Source of the DNA: 66-474 sp044464225
GTDB lineage: Bacteria > Pseudomonadota > Gammaproteobacteria > Xanthomonadales > Rhodanobacteraceae
Length of the DNA: 64,000 bases
Assembly (NCBI GenBank): GCA_044464225.1
Contig: JBIQLN010000003.1
Coordinates: forward strand, 164,742-228,741
Direction: 5' to 3'
The notes beneath the pieces were generated by a model. It saw only the letters and a program-made list of their open reading frames with translations, was not told the origin of the DNA and did not search any database. The first letter of the stretch is position 1. Each line of letters opens with the position of its first letter. Shown here in pieces: positions 8,494 to 16,981 of the stretch. The translations under genes and the position numbers were made by a program.

Positions 8494-8916
8494 TCATTTG
8501 GCAAAAAGTTTCGACCGGTCCGCGAACGCCTTGAACTCCAGTGCATTGCCGGACGGGTCGAGCAGGAACATCGTGGCCTGTTCGCCGGGCTGGCCCTTGA
8601 AGCGCACGTGCGGTTCGATCACGAAGTGCGTGCCGGCCTCGCGCAGCTTTTCCGCGAGCGCGTGCCACGCGCCCATGTCCAGCACCACGCCGAAGTGGCG
8701 CACCGGCACGTCGTCGCCGTCCACGTCGTGCGCGGCCGCCACGTGCAGTTCTTCGGGCGCGACGTGTGCGACGATCTGGTGGCCGAAGAAATCGAAGTCC
8801 ACCCACGTATCGCTGGAACGTCCTTCCGGACAGCCGAGCAGGCCGCCGTAGAAGCCGCGGGCTTCACCCAGCGAGGCGACGGGGAAGGCGAGATGGAAGG
8901 GTGGCAGTTCCTGCAT
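8494..8916 (-). CDS. VOC-family (glyoxalase-like) protein
   Basis: The 140-residue protein is a two-module vicinal-oxygen-chelate domain: FHLAFPVASLGEARGFYGGLLGC at the start, HFGVVLDMGAWHALAEKL in the middle and FLLDPSGNALEFKAF near the end. His and Glu positions typical of metal binding are kept (FHLAF, ALEFKAF). Such proteins include dioxygenases, glyoxalase I and bleomycin resistance proteins; the substrate is not predictable here. The start MQELPPFHL was chosen because the longer upstream reading frame has no domain similarity. Confidence 0.8.
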   Translation of the reverse strand: MQELPPFHLAFPVASLGEARGFYGGLLGCPEGRSSDTWVDFDFFGHQIVAHVAPEELHVAAAHDVDGDDVPVRHFGVVLDMGAWHALAEKLREAGTHFVIEPHVRFKGQPGEQATMFLLDPSGNALEFKAFADRSKLFAK

Positions 8917-9040
8917 GGTGGTTCCGTGGGCCGTTGCGTTTCCGATCAGTATGCACGAAGCGCGGAAGGTACGGCGCCCGCGTTTCGTTGCCGTTTGGGT
9001 TGCGGTCGTAGCATGGCGGAGGCCTCGAAAGGAGCACGCC

Positions 9041-9316
9041 ATGGCCGAAGAAAATGCCCGCAACCAGCTCGAGCACATCACCGACACGTTGACACAGCTC
9101 AAGGAGATGCACCACTACGCGAAGAACAACGTCGAGCGCCTGACTGCGATCTGGCTGCTGTTCGACGGCGAGCTGTCGAAGCTGAAGCAGACCGACAAGA
9201 TCGACGACCTGATGAACCGGCAGGGCCAGTTGCACGACGCGCTGGAGACCGTCATCGCCGATCTCGAAGCGTTGCAGCAGAAGCTGCAACCGCCGCCGGA
9301 GGGCGCGACGGGTTGA
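9041..9316 (+). CDS. Small helical protein of unknown function
   Basis: A 91-residue product starts MAEENARNQLEHITDTL after a strong AAAGGAG site 6 bases upstream. It is rich in Leu, Glu, Gln and Lys with heptad-like spacing (TLTQLKEMHHYAKNNVERLTAIW; DALETVIADLEALQQKL), so a two-helix coiled coil is likely. There is no signal peptide. I do not recognise a family. The ribosome binding site and codon use support a real gene. Confidence 0.6.
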   Translation: MAEENARNQLEHITDTLTQLKEMHHYAKNNVERLTAIWLLFDGELSKLKQTDKIDDLMNRQGQLHDALETVIADLEALQQKLQPPPEGATG

Positions 9317-9338
9317 GCCCGCGTGGCCGGTTACCGGC

Positions 9339-9884
9339 TCAGCGTGAATCCCGCCGCGCGATCCATGCGTCGATCACGGATTTGGGCAGCGGGAAATAGC
9401 CGTTGACGACATCCGGTTCGCCGGCATCGGCATCGGCGCTCAGGTGCACATGCCACGCGCCGACCCGCGCGACCTGCAGGCAGTCGTCGACTTCATGCAG
9501 ATCGTCCTTGTGGGTTTCCACGTGGGCCTGCAGCAGCGTCCGCTTGGCGCGTGCCTTCGCGTCGGCCTTGTTCGGTGCGCCGAAGAATCCCCACGCGTGG
9601 TGTTCGCCGAACACACCGGGCCGGTAGCCGCCGATGTTGATGAAGTAGAGGTGCAGTCCGTTGTCCGGTCGCGCCTGCGACAACCGCACGCGGTAACCCA
9701 CGACGCTGTCGAGGAAGCACCAGGCGTCGACGTGCAGGCCGTGCGGTTCGCCGAACCAGCCGTCCAGCAACTGGTCGTGCACGGCTTCCAGTGAATCGCC
9801 GACGGCGAAGGCGACATCGTGCAGTTCGGTTTTCGCGCGGGGTGCGGTGCCGCCCAGCACGCAGGCGATCAGGCGTTCGGCCAT
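9339..9884 (-). CDS. DUF1543 domain protein
   Basis: The protein has two related halves. The first begins LIACVLGGTAPRAKTELHDVAFAVG, the signature opening of DUF1543, and the second contains LHLYFINIGGYRPGVFGEHHAWGFFG followed by ADAKARAKR. The function is unknown; the family is small, soluble and widespread in proteobacteria. ATG at 9884 places the start right before the domain, giving 181 residues; GTG at 9974 or ATG at 9914 would add a nonconserved leader. It converges with the small helical gene at 9041. Confidence 0.7.
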   Translation of the reverse strand: MAERLIACVLGGTAPRAKTELHDVAFAVGDSLEAVHDQLLDGWFGEPHGLHVDAWCFLDSVVGYRVRLSQARPDNGLHLYFINIGGYRPGVFGEHHAWGFFGAPNKADAKARAKRTLLQAHVETHKDDLHEVDDCLQVARVGAWHVHLSADADAGEPDVVNGYFPLPKSVIDAWIARRDSR

Positions 9885-10041
9885 GTGGAACGGCTCGGCG
9901 ATGGAAGGACCCATGATGCCACGCGGCCTCGGCGGCGTCTCTCCCACGCAGGCATCGTGCGGCGTTCGTTTCACGCCGCTTTCAAGCAGGCGTGCGTAGG
10001 CTTCACTGCGATGTTCGCAAGGCCCTCATGGAAGAACGGCA

Positions 10042-10383
10042 ATGAAACACAAAACCCTGTCACTGCAGTCGGGCTTCGAAGTCGCATTCACCTCGCGCCA
10101 GGTGCAGGCCGCCGAAATGACGCTGGATCCCGGTTCGAATACCGGCGGCCCCGACAATCGCCACCGCGGAGCCGACCAGTGGATGTACGTCGTGTCAGGC
10201 GACGGCGAGGCCATTGTCGATGGCGTGCAGCAACGGTTGCAGGCGGGAAGTCTGCTCGTGATCGAACGCGGCGAAACCCACGAGATCCGCTGCACGGGCG
10301 ATCAGCCGTTGCGCACCGTCAACTTCTATTCGCCGCCCGCGTATGACGACGATGGCGACGAGCTGCCCGCCGGTGAAAGCTGA
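10042..10383 (+). CDS. Cupin-domain protein
   Basis: The 113-residue protein is a single cupin barrel. The first metal motif is represented by DNRHRGADQWMYVVSGDGE and the second by LLVIERGETHEIRCTG, with His, Glu and His ligands in place. Single cupins may be isomerases, dioxygenases or sensors, and the context does not decide. The first codon is ATG at 10042, preceded by AACGGCA rather than a strong ribosome site. The gene stands alone. Confidence 0.75.
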   Translation: MKHKTLSLQSGFEVAFTSRQVQAAEMTLDPGSNTGGPDNRHRGADQWMYVVSGDGEAIVDGVQQRLQAGSLLVIERGETHEIRCTGDQPLRTVNFYSPPAYDDDGDELPAGES

Positions 10384-10556
10384 CCGATCGCGCTTCGTTC
10401 ATCTTGCAGCTCACTGGTCCATGACTTGCGTGGCGCCGCGGCAGGCGGTGCCTAGGCAAGTGTGGACGCTCACGCCGCCTACACGATGCGTTTGCGCAAA
10501 GTTATCGCGGCGATGCGGATACTTGCGGCGCAACGGAAACCAATGCGGAGAAATTC

Positions 10557-10985
10557 ATGAAACGGTTGTTGGCCCTCGCGACGGGAATCGCTGCCGGCGC
10601 CATGGTGATGTACATGCTGGATCCGAACAACGGACGCCGCCGGCGTGCCCTGGTGCGTGACAAGGCCGTGGCGGCCGGTCACGACGTGGAGCGGCTTGCG
10701 CGCGGCACGTCCCGGCAGACTGCGAATCGTCTTCGCGGCATGGCCGCCAAGGTGCGGGCGCGGGTCCAGCATCCCCGTCTGGACGATGACCAGTTGCGCG
10801 ATCACATCCGTTCGAAGCTCGGCCACGCGCTCCGTCATCCCGCCCGGGTCGAGGTGGATGTCGATCACGGGCATGTGGTCCTGAAGGGCACGGCGGACCC
10901 GGTCGAAACGGAGCATCTGGTCGCGACCATATCGAAGATGCAGGGCGTCCATGGCGTGGAAAATCGCCTGGCGCCGGAAGGATGA
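10557..10985 (+). CDS. BON-domain protein
   Basis: The 142-residue protein starts with a membrane-inserting segment (LLALATGIAAGAMVMYML, residues 4-21) and then DPNNGRRRRALVRDK, an arrangement common in YtxH-like membrane proteins. A BON domain fills the C-terminal half: LDDDQLRDHIRSKLGHALRHP, VEVDVDHGHVVLKGTAD and MQGVHGVENRL. BON domains bind phospholipid and are frequent in envelope stress proteins. It is likely an inner-membrane-anchored stress protein. The small hydrophilic gene at 11053 follows closely and may be co-transcribed. Confidence 0.8.
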   Translation: MKRLLALATGIAAGAMVMYMLDPNNGRRRRALVRDKAVAAGHDVERLARGTSRQTANRLRGMAAKVRARVQHPRLDDDQLRDHIRSKLGHALRHPARVEVDVDHGHVVLKGTADPVETEHLVATISKMQGVHGVENRLAPEG

Positions 10986-11052
10986 CCCGTGTCGCGTGGT
11001 TCGGCGAATCGGGTGGCACAGGGAGCGGCATGTTTGAAAGGAGAGAGAAGCA

Positions 11053-11295
11053 ATGGGCAGCAACAAGGTTCAGGGCGAAGGCGATTACGAGAGCGCACGC
11101 CGCTACCGCAAGGCCACCGAGGAATCCGCGCGGGAGCAGGCCAGGGGTGGCAAACCCGTCAAGGGTGATGCGCGCGCGGCGTCGGACAAGTTGACCCCGG
11201 AGGAACGCGAAGGGCGCTCACGCGCCAAGGCGCCGGGACAGGACAAGCGCGACGCCGCGTACATGGAAGAATTGGAGCGCAAGAAACGACACTGA
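11053..11295 (+). CDS. Small hydrophilic protein, stress-type
   Basis: An 80-residue, highly charged protein (MGSNKVQGEGDYESARRYRK) with no hydrophobic stretch and many Gly, Lys, Glu and Arg residues; it is likely disordered. A purine-rich GGAGAGAGAAGC precedes the ATG. It resembles small desiccation or general-stress proteins in composition only. The neighbouring BON gene, 67 bp upstream, supports an envelope-stress or general-stress setting. No named family is recognised. Confidence 0.55.
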   Translation: MGSNKVQGEGDYESARRYRKATEESAREQARGGKPVKGDARAASDKLTPEEREGRSRAKAPGQDKRDAAYMEELERKKRH

Positions 11296-11631
11296 GCCGT
11301 CGGGTCGCGATGCGCGGACGGACGCATCAGCCTCCGCGCATTGCCGACTTGCGCATCCCTGGCGATTCATTTCCCGCCGGCTTCAGGTCCACCGCATCGA
11401 TGCGCCAGCGGTCGCCGCTGTATGCGAGATGGCATGAAGACGCAGCCGCTCCGGGTCGCGGCTGCGGGGATACGTCGCGGGCGGAGCAGCTCGCGGGTGC
11501 AGGCACCCTCGCGATGCAGGCCATCCAGACCTTCGGATGAGGCCTTGAAGCGATCGCAGGGCGGGTGGCAACCCACCGTTTCCGGATGTCGATTCGACGA
11601 CGTCGGCGGGATGCGCTGCTCCCGCCCCGCG
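11296..11631. other. 336-bp intergenic region with repeats
   Basis: No convincing gene is seen. A REP-like palindrome (family 1) lies at 11604-11630 and a small GGGTGG/CCACCC inverted repeat at 11563-11577. On the minus strand, 11330-11440 encodes a short open stretch ending SGDRWRIDAVDLKPAGNES that reads like a protein tail but has no start or ribosome site; it may be a gene remnant. Confidence 0.4.
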
Positions 11632-12711
11632 TCATGCTGCCTTGGACCTGGCCTCGTCCTTCAGGGATTGCATGTCGATCACGAAGCGGTACTTCACGTC
11701 GCTCTTGAGCATGCGTTCGTAGGCCTTGTTGATGTCGCGCATCGCGATCGTCTCGATGTCGCTGACGATGTCGTGCTCGGCGCAAAAATCCAGCATCTCC
11801 TGCGTCTCCCGGATACCGCCGATCAGCGAGCCCGCGATGCCCCGGCGCTTCATGATCAGGTTGAACACCGTGGGCGAGGGATGCGGCGAATCGATCGGCG
11901 GCGCGCCGACCAGGCACATCGTGCCGTCGCGCTTCAGCAGGTTGAGATAGGCATCGAGGTTGTGCGGCGCGGCGACCGTGTTGAGGATGAAGTCGAAGCT
12001 GCCGGCGTGCTGCGCCATTTGCGCCGGATCCTTCGAAATCACCACTTCGTCCGCGCCGAGGCGCTTGCCGTCCCCCGTCTTGCTGGGCGACGTGGTGAAC
12101 AGCACCACGTGCGCGCCCATCGCATGCGCCAGCTTCACGCCCATGTGGCCGAGGCCGCCCAGGCCCACGATGCCGACCTTCTTGCCGGGCCCGACATGCC
12201 AGTGGCGCAGCGGCGAATACGTGGTGATGCCGGCGCACAGCAGCGGCGCGACCGCGGCGAGGTTGTCCTTGTGGGTGATGTGCAGCACGAACTTTTCGTC
12301 GACGACGATGTTTGCGGAGTAGCCGCCGTACGTGTTGCCGCCGTCTTCCTGCGCGGGGCCGTTGTAGGTGCCGGTGAAACCGTTCTCGCAGTAATTTTCC
12401 TCGCCGGCCTTGCAGGAATCGCAATGCCCGCAACTGTCGACCATGCAGCCGACGCCGACGGTGTCGCCCGCCTTGAAGCCGTGTACGTCCTTGCCGACCG
12501 CCGTCACGGTGCCGACGATTTCATGACCGGGCACGGACGGATAGGTCGTATTGCCCCACTCGTTGCGCGCGGTGTGCAGGTCCGAATGGCAGACGCCGCA
12601 ATAAAGGATGTCGATGGCGATGTCGTGCGGGCCGGGCTCGCGACGTTCGATGGCGTGCGGGCCGAGTGGCTGGTCGGCGGATTGCGCGGCGTAGGCGGGG
12701 GTTGGGGTCAT
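11632..12711 (-). CDS. Zinc-dependent NAD(P)H alcohol dehydrogenase (CAD/YahK type)
   Basis: The 359-residue medium-chain dehydrogenase has the catalytic zinc site (CGVCHSD, GHEIVG), four structural zinc cysteines (CGHCDSCKAGEENYC) and the Rossmann motif GLGGLGHMGVKLA. It is closest to the YahK/YjgB broad aldehyde reductases, which reduce aldehydes with NADPH in the cytoplasm. The assignment to the subfamily is from motif order and the ILYCGVCHSDLHTARNEWG segment. Start MTPTPAYAAQ at ATG 12711, with GAGGAAA upstream. It is transcribed away from the repeat element at 12781. Confidence 0.9.
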   Translation of the reverse strand: MTPTPAYAAQSADQPLGPHAIERREPGPHDIAIDILYCGVCHSDLHTARNEWGNTTYPSVPGHEIVGTVTAVGKDVHGFKAGDTVGVGCMVDSCGHCDSCKAGEENYCENGFTGTYNGPAQEDGGNTYGGYSANIVVDEKFVLHITHKDNLAAVAPLLCAGITTYSPLRHWHVGPGKKVGIVGLGGLGHMGVKLAHAMGAHVVLFTTSPSKTGDGKRLGADEVVISKDPAQMAQHAGSFDFILNTVAAPHNLDAYLNLLKRDGTMCLVGAPPIDSPHPSPTVFNLIMKRRGIAGSLIGGIRETQEMLDFCAEHDIVSDIETIAMRDINKAYERMLKSDVKYRFVIDMQSLKDEARSKAA

Positions 12712-12780
12712 GCGAGTTTCCTCGAAGGTAGAAATCGGAAAAAAACGATCTGATTAGCGCCAAACCTCCGCAAATCCATT

Positions 12781-12896
12781 GGTCATTCCGAAGCGGGCCG
12801 CAGGCCCGAATCCTGAATCGGCTTGTGCCATGGCAAGCACTGCGATACCGATTCCGGGTTCTGCCTGCAAAATGCGCAGGCAGCCCCGGAATGACG
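12781..12896. repeat. MITE-like palindromic element (family 3, copy A)
   Basis: A 116-bp element is bounded by GTCATTCCG and CGGAATGAC inverted ends, with internal arms GGGCCGCAGGCCC and GCCTGC..GCAGGC. One arm is nearly identical, in reverse orientation, to the right arm of 33870-33981. It lies between divergent-facing 5' and 3' gene ends and has no coding capacity. Confidence 0.65.
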
Positions 12897-12917
12897 ACAA
12901 ACAGGCGTCAAGCCCGT

Positions 12918-13430
12918 TCAACCCGCGGCTTTTTCACGCACCGGCAGCTTCCAGTCCGGCCGGATGAAGTGGCAGGTGTAGCCGTTCGGGATGCGTTCCA
13001 GGTAATCCTGATGCTCGGGTTCGGCTTCCCAGAAATCGCCGGCGGGCGTGACTTCGGTGACGACTTTCCCGGGCCACAAACCCGAGGCGTCGACGTCCTC
13101 GATGGTGTCTTCGGCGATGCGTTTCTGCTCGTCGTTGGTGTAGAAGATCGCCGAGCGGTAGCTGGTGCCGATGTCGTTGCCTTGCCGGTTTGCCGTGGTG
13201 GGGTCGTGGATCTGGAAGAAGAATTCCAGCAGCTTGCGATAGCTGATCCGCGCCGGATCGAACACGATCTCGATGGATTCGGCGTGGGTGCCATGGTTGC
13301 GGTAGGTGGCATGGGGGACATCCCCGCCGGAATAACCCACGCGCGTGGATACCACGCCGGGTTGCTTGCGTATCAGGTCCTGCATGCCCCAGAAGCAGCC
13401 GCCGGCAAGGATGGCGCGTTCGGTGGTCAT
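12918..13430 (-). CDS. msrA: Peptide methionine (S)-S-oxide reductase
   Basis: The 170-residue protein is a full-length MsrA with the active-site motif GGCFWG (Cys12) and the block GYSGGDVPHATYRNHGTHAESIEIVFDP. It reduces the S epimer of methionine sulfoxide in oxidised proteins, using thioredoxin. There is no signal peptide, so it is cytoplasmic. A Cys near the C-terminus (GYTCHF) may resolve the sulfenic intermediate. The msrB gene lies upstream on the same strand with 167 bp between them, so the two are probably transcribed together or share control. Confidence 0.95.
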   Translation of the reverse strand: MTTERAILAGGCFWGMQDLIRKQPGVVSTRVGYSGGDVPHATYRNHGTHAESIEIVFDPARISYRKLLEFFFQIHDPTTANRQGNDIGTSYRSAIFYTNDEQKRIAEDTIEDVDASGLWPGKVVTEVTPAGDFWEAEPEHQDYLERIPNGYTCHFIRPDWKLPVREKAAG

Positions 13431-13597
13431 GGTGTTGTACTCCGTAGTCAGGGCAGTGCGTGCTGCGGCCGATCAAGGCCGGTCATTCGTGCGGGTCCGG
13501 ATATCCGGTACCTCGGCCGGGATGCGGGCGATTCCGCAAAACACCGGGTTCCGGATCCCGCGCCACGCGGGATGCCCGGCACGGTGGCCGGGAGCGG

Positions 13598-14044
13598 TCA
13601 AGCGTGTTCAAACAATTTACGGTACTCCCCGTAGCCTTCCTTTTCCAGATCGGCCAGCGGGACGAAGCGGAGCGACGCCGAGTTGATGCAGTAGCGCAGG
13701 CCGCCAAGGTCGCGGGGTCCGTCATCGAACACGTGGCCGAGATGGCTGTCGCCATGCTTCGAGCGCACTTCGGTACGGATCATGCCGTGGCTGGCGTCGT
13801 GCTTTTCGATCACGTTCGCCGTCTCGACCGGTTTGCTGAAACTCGGCCAGCCGCAATGGCTCTGGAACTTGTCGAGCGACGTGAACAACGGCTCGCCGGA
13901 AACGATGTCCACGTACAGGCCGGGCTCGTCATGGTCGTTGAACTCGTTGTCGAACGGGCGCTCGGTGGCCGATTCCTGGGTGACGCGACGTTGCAGCGGG
14001 GTCAGCCGTGCGAGCGCTTCGGGTGTCTTGCGGTAATCGGACAT
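13598..14044 (-). CDS. msrB: Peptide methionine (R)-S-oxide reductase
   Basis: The 148-residue protein has the MsrB fold: SHCGWPSFSKP, HGDSHLGHVFDDGP, and the catalytic RYCIN (Cys119). The two CxxC zinc pairs of typical MsrB are missing: the first is VDIVSG and the second RSKHGD. This makes it a member of the zinc-free class. It reduces the R epimer of methionine sulfoxide and complements the adjacent MsrA. No signal peptide is present. ATG at 14044 is the start. Confidence 0.93.
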   Translation of the reverse strand: MSDYRKTPEALARLTPLQRRVTQESATERPFDNEFNDHDEPGLYVDIVSGEPLFTSLDKFQSHCGWPSFSKPVETANVIEKHDASHGMIRTEVRSKHGDSHLGHVFDDGPRDLGGLRYCINSASLRFVPLADLEKEGYGEYRKLFEHA

Positions 14045-14248
14045 GGCGCGTTCCTTGTCGGACAGCCGAACGGCGGCGGGATGTCATGACACATGGAGGC
14101 GCCGTCCTCGGCCATCAAGATGCAACCCGATGGACCGGCCATCCCCGCGACGCATTACGATTGGGCGCGCCATTTCGCCGGCAGGCAGGACTCGTGGAGG
14201 CAAAAGCCGTGGACATCCGTGTATCTCCCATCACATCGGGCGGCATGC

Positions 14249-15115
14249 ATGCAGCGTCGTGATTTCCTGAGGGTAGCCGTGGGTGCCGGGGCTGCCGTGG
14301 CCCTGGTCGGGACCGCACGCGCGCAGGCGAAGTCGGGGGAACTCGAAACGCGCCTGGCCGTTCTGGAAAGCCGGCACGGTGGCCGGCTCGGGGTGGCGAT
14401 CCATGACACCGGCAGCGGAAGGCGCGTTGCGTATCGCGGCGACCAGCGGTTCCTGATGTGCAGCACGTTCAAATTGCTTCTGGCGGCCGCAGTGCTGGAA
14501 CGTGTCGATCGCGGCGAGGAGGACCTCGATCGCCGGATCGTATACGGCGAGGATGTGCTGCTCGACTACGCGCCGACGACCAGGCAGCACGTGGGACGGC
14601 CCGGCATGACGGTTTCGGGCTTGTGCGAGGCCGCGGTCACCCTGAGCGACAACACGGCGGCAAACCTGCTGTTGAAGCAGGTGGGCGGGCCGCCCGCTGT
14701 CACGGCATATGCGCTCAGCCTGGGCGATCGGGTCACGCGCCTGGATCGCACCGAACCCACCCTCAACCGCCCTGATGGCGAGAAGGACACCACCACGCCG
14801 CGTGCCATGCTGGGCGACATGCATCGGTTGCTGCTGGGCAATGCGCTATCCACGGCCTCGCGCGCGCGGCTGACGGATTGGTTGCTGCGCTGCAAGACCG
14901 GCGCGGATTCGCTGCGTGCGGGGTTGCCCCCCGATTGGCGCGAAGGTGACAAGACGGGCTCCGGCGAAACCGCCACCAATGATGTCGCCATCCTCTGGCC
15001 GCCGCGGCGCAAGCCCGTCCTGGTGGCGGCTTACTACGAGCATGCGCAGGCGACGGGCGACGAACGCCGCGCCGTTTTGGCGGAAGTGGGACGCGTGGTC
15101 GCATCGATGGCCTAG
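14249..15115 (+). CDS. Class A beta-lactamase
   Basis: The 288-residue protein has all serine beta-lactamase motifs: STFK (Ser72 and Lys75), SDN (133-135), EPTLN (Glu169 and Asn173) and KTG (235-237). The N-terminus QRRDFLRVAVGAGAAVALVG is a twin-arginine signal, with cleavage after ARAQ, so the folded enzyme is exported to the periplasm. It hydrolyses penicillins and perhaps cephalosporins. A longer in-frame ATG at 14093 would bury the Tat signal and is rejected. No LysR-type ampR gene is adjacent. Base composition matches the neighbours, so it looks resident. Confidence 0.92.
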   Translation: MQRRDFLRVAVGAGAAVALVGTARAQAKSGELETRLAVLESRHGGRLGVAIHDTGSGRRVAYRGDQRFLMCSTFKLLLAAAVLERVDRGEEDLDRRIVYGEDVLLDYAPTTRQHVGRPGMTVSGLCEAAVTLSDNTAANLLLKQVGGPPAVTAYALSLGDRVTRLDRTEPTLNRPDGEKDTTTPRAMLGDMHRLLLGNALSTASRARLTDWLLRCKTGADSLRAGLPPDWREGDKTGSGETATNDVAILWPPRRKPVLVAAYYEHAQATGDERRAVLAEVGRVVASMA

Positions 15116-15169
15116 CCGATCGCGCACGGGTGTAGGCTTCGCGCTCATGCATTCGCGTCGCGTCCGCCC

Positions 15170-16756
15170 ATGGTGACCGCCCCGTTGCTGCCGCCGCAGG
15201 TTCTCGGCGCGCTGCAAAAGGCCCAAGGCGAACTGGCTCGCCGCCAGTTCGACGCGGCTTCGGCCACGCTGGCGCCGGTGCTGGCAACGATGCCGGCTTG
15301 CGCGCCGGCCTTGGGCATGGCCGCGATCGCGGCGCAGATGCAGGGTCGGCACGATCGCGCCATCGCCTGTTTTCGCAAGGCGCTGGAAACGCAGCCAAAC
15401 GATGCGGGGCTTCATGCCGGTCTCGGCATCTCGCTGTTCGAATCCGGTGACACCGAAGGCGCGGTCGCGATGTTGCGGCGCGCGTGCGAATTGGCTCCCG
15501 GCGTGGCCTCGGCCTGGTACAACCTGGGCAAGGCGCTCAAGTTGCAGGTCCATACGGAAGAGGCGATCGAAACACTGCGGCACGCGTTGCGGCTGGATCC
15601 TTCGAACGTGCCGGCACGGCTGACGCTTGCGGACGCGCTGGCCAGCATCGGCGAAATCGACGCGGTGGCCGCAGCGCTGCGGCACATCCTCGAAACGCAC
15701 CCGGCCGATGCGCACGCGTGGTTCGCGCTGGTCAACCTGAAGGTTGTTCCTCTTTCCGCGGAGGACGCCGAAACCTTGCGCCGGCATTTCGAACAGGCTG
15801 GTGGGTCGACGGAAGATCGGGTGCTGTTCGGGTTCGCGCTGGCGCGGGCGCTGGAAGACCAGGGCGATTACGCCGCATCGTTCGAGATGTTGCGGCGCGC
15901 AAATCGCCTGCAGCATCGTCGTGTTCGTTGGAATGCCGCCGAACATCGTGCAGGCATCGGTGCGATCGAAAGGGCTTTCGCGACGGACCCGCCGGCGCCG
16001 GTCGATCCCGGGCAGGGAAGCGAAGCGATTTTCATCGCGAGCATGCCGCGTTCGGGCTCGACCTTGGTGGAGCAGATGCTGGCGTCGCACCCCGAGGTCG
16101 AAGGCGCCAACGAAATCGGGGACTTGGCGCGCATCCTGGATGAAGAATCGACTCGGCGCGGCCGCCCCTGGCCCGCATGGATGCAGGAGGCAAATGCGAC
16201 CGACTGGCATCGATTCGGCGGAGAGTACCTCGCGCGCACGGCGTGCTGGCGTGCGCGCAAACCGCGCTTCACCGACAAGAATCCCGTTTCGTGGAAACAT
16301 GTCGGCGCGGTGCTGGCGATGCTGCCCGCCGCGCGGGTCGTGCTGGTGCGCCGCGATCCCGTCGAGACATGCCTGGCGTGCTATCGGCAGTGGTTCGCGA
16401 GCGACACCGATTTTGCCTGTGACCTGGACGATCTCGCGGACTACAGCATTGACTACGCCCGCCTGACGCGGTTCTGGCTGCAGCGGTTTCCGGACCGCGT
16501 GTTCGATCTCGAGTACGAGGCGCTGCTGGCCGATCCGGACACCACGGTTCGCCGGTTGCTCGACTTTTGCAAACTACCGTTCGATGCCGCGTGCCTCGAT
16601 TTCCATCGCACCCGGCGGACCGTGGTCAGCGCGGCCAGCGCCGCGCAGGTGCGACAGCCGTTGCGCCGGGATACCGCGCGTGCGGCACGATACGGGCACG
16701 CGCTCGACGCATTGCGCGCCCGATTGCGCGATGCCGGATTGACGTCTCCGCCATGA
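15170..16756 (+). CDS. TPR-repeat sulfotransferase
   Basis: The 528-residue protein has about six tetratricopeptide repeats (residues 10-240; AWYNLGKALKLQVHTEEAIETLRHALRLDPSN is one) followed by a sulfotransferase domain. The PAPS 5'-phosphosulfate loop SMPRSGSTL starts near residue 291 and the 3'-phosphate motif VLVRRDPVETCLACY follows. It would transfer sulfate from PAPS to a hydroxyl of a protein, peptide or lipid acceptor. There is no signal peptide. The large TonB-dependent receptor follows 225 bp downstream on the same strand, a pairing that I recall from other Xanthomonadales and related groups. Confidence 0.85.
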   Translation: MVTAPLLPPQVLGALQKAQGELARRQFDAASATLAPVLATMPACAPALGMAAIAAQMQGRHDRAIACFRKALETQPNDAGLHAGLGISLFESGDTEGAVAMLRRACELAPGVASAWYNLGKALKLQVHTEEAIETLRHALRLDPSNVPARLTLADALASIGEIDAVAAALRHILETHPADAHAWFALVNLKVVPLSAEDAETLRRHFEQAGGSTEDRVLFGFALARALEDQGDYAASFEMLRRANRLQHRRVRWNAAEHRAGIGAIERAFATDPPAPVDPGQGSEAIFIASMPRSGSTLVEQMLASHPEVEGANEIGDLARILDEESTRRGRPWPAWMQEANATDWHRFGGEYLARTACWRARKPRFTDKNPVSWKHVGAVLAMLPAARVVLVRRDPVETCLACYRQWFASDTDFACDLDDLADYSIDYARLTRFWLQRFPDRVFDLEYEALLADPDTTVRRLLDFCKLPFDAACLDFHRTRRTVVSAASAAQVRQPLRRDTARAARYGHALDALRARLRDAGLTSPP

Positions 16757-16981
16757 AAGCTTCCCGTATCATTTCTGTTCCCGCGATGGCGGCGTCGTGA
16801 ATCGGGCCTTGCATTCGGGTTAATCCGTGGTTAACGTGAAGGCGCGCAGTGACGAGGGACAGCGCAGACCGCGTCTGACGACCATGCGGCCGCCGAGGCG
16901 TAATCGGGTGCGGTCGTGTGCCCGCCATGGGGAGAGACGGACCCTCGTCCGTGCCGTGTAGCCTCGTGGGGTACACGTCGC

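Noticed and set aside
8494..9102. Long 202-residue version of the VOC gene
   Set aside because: The first 62 residues have no similarity to the family and overlap the start region of the small helical gene on the other strand.
11327..11440. Possible separate gene on the minus strand after alcohol dehydrogenase
   Set aside because: It has no start codon or ribosome site of its own and cannot be assigned; kept only as a possible remnant.
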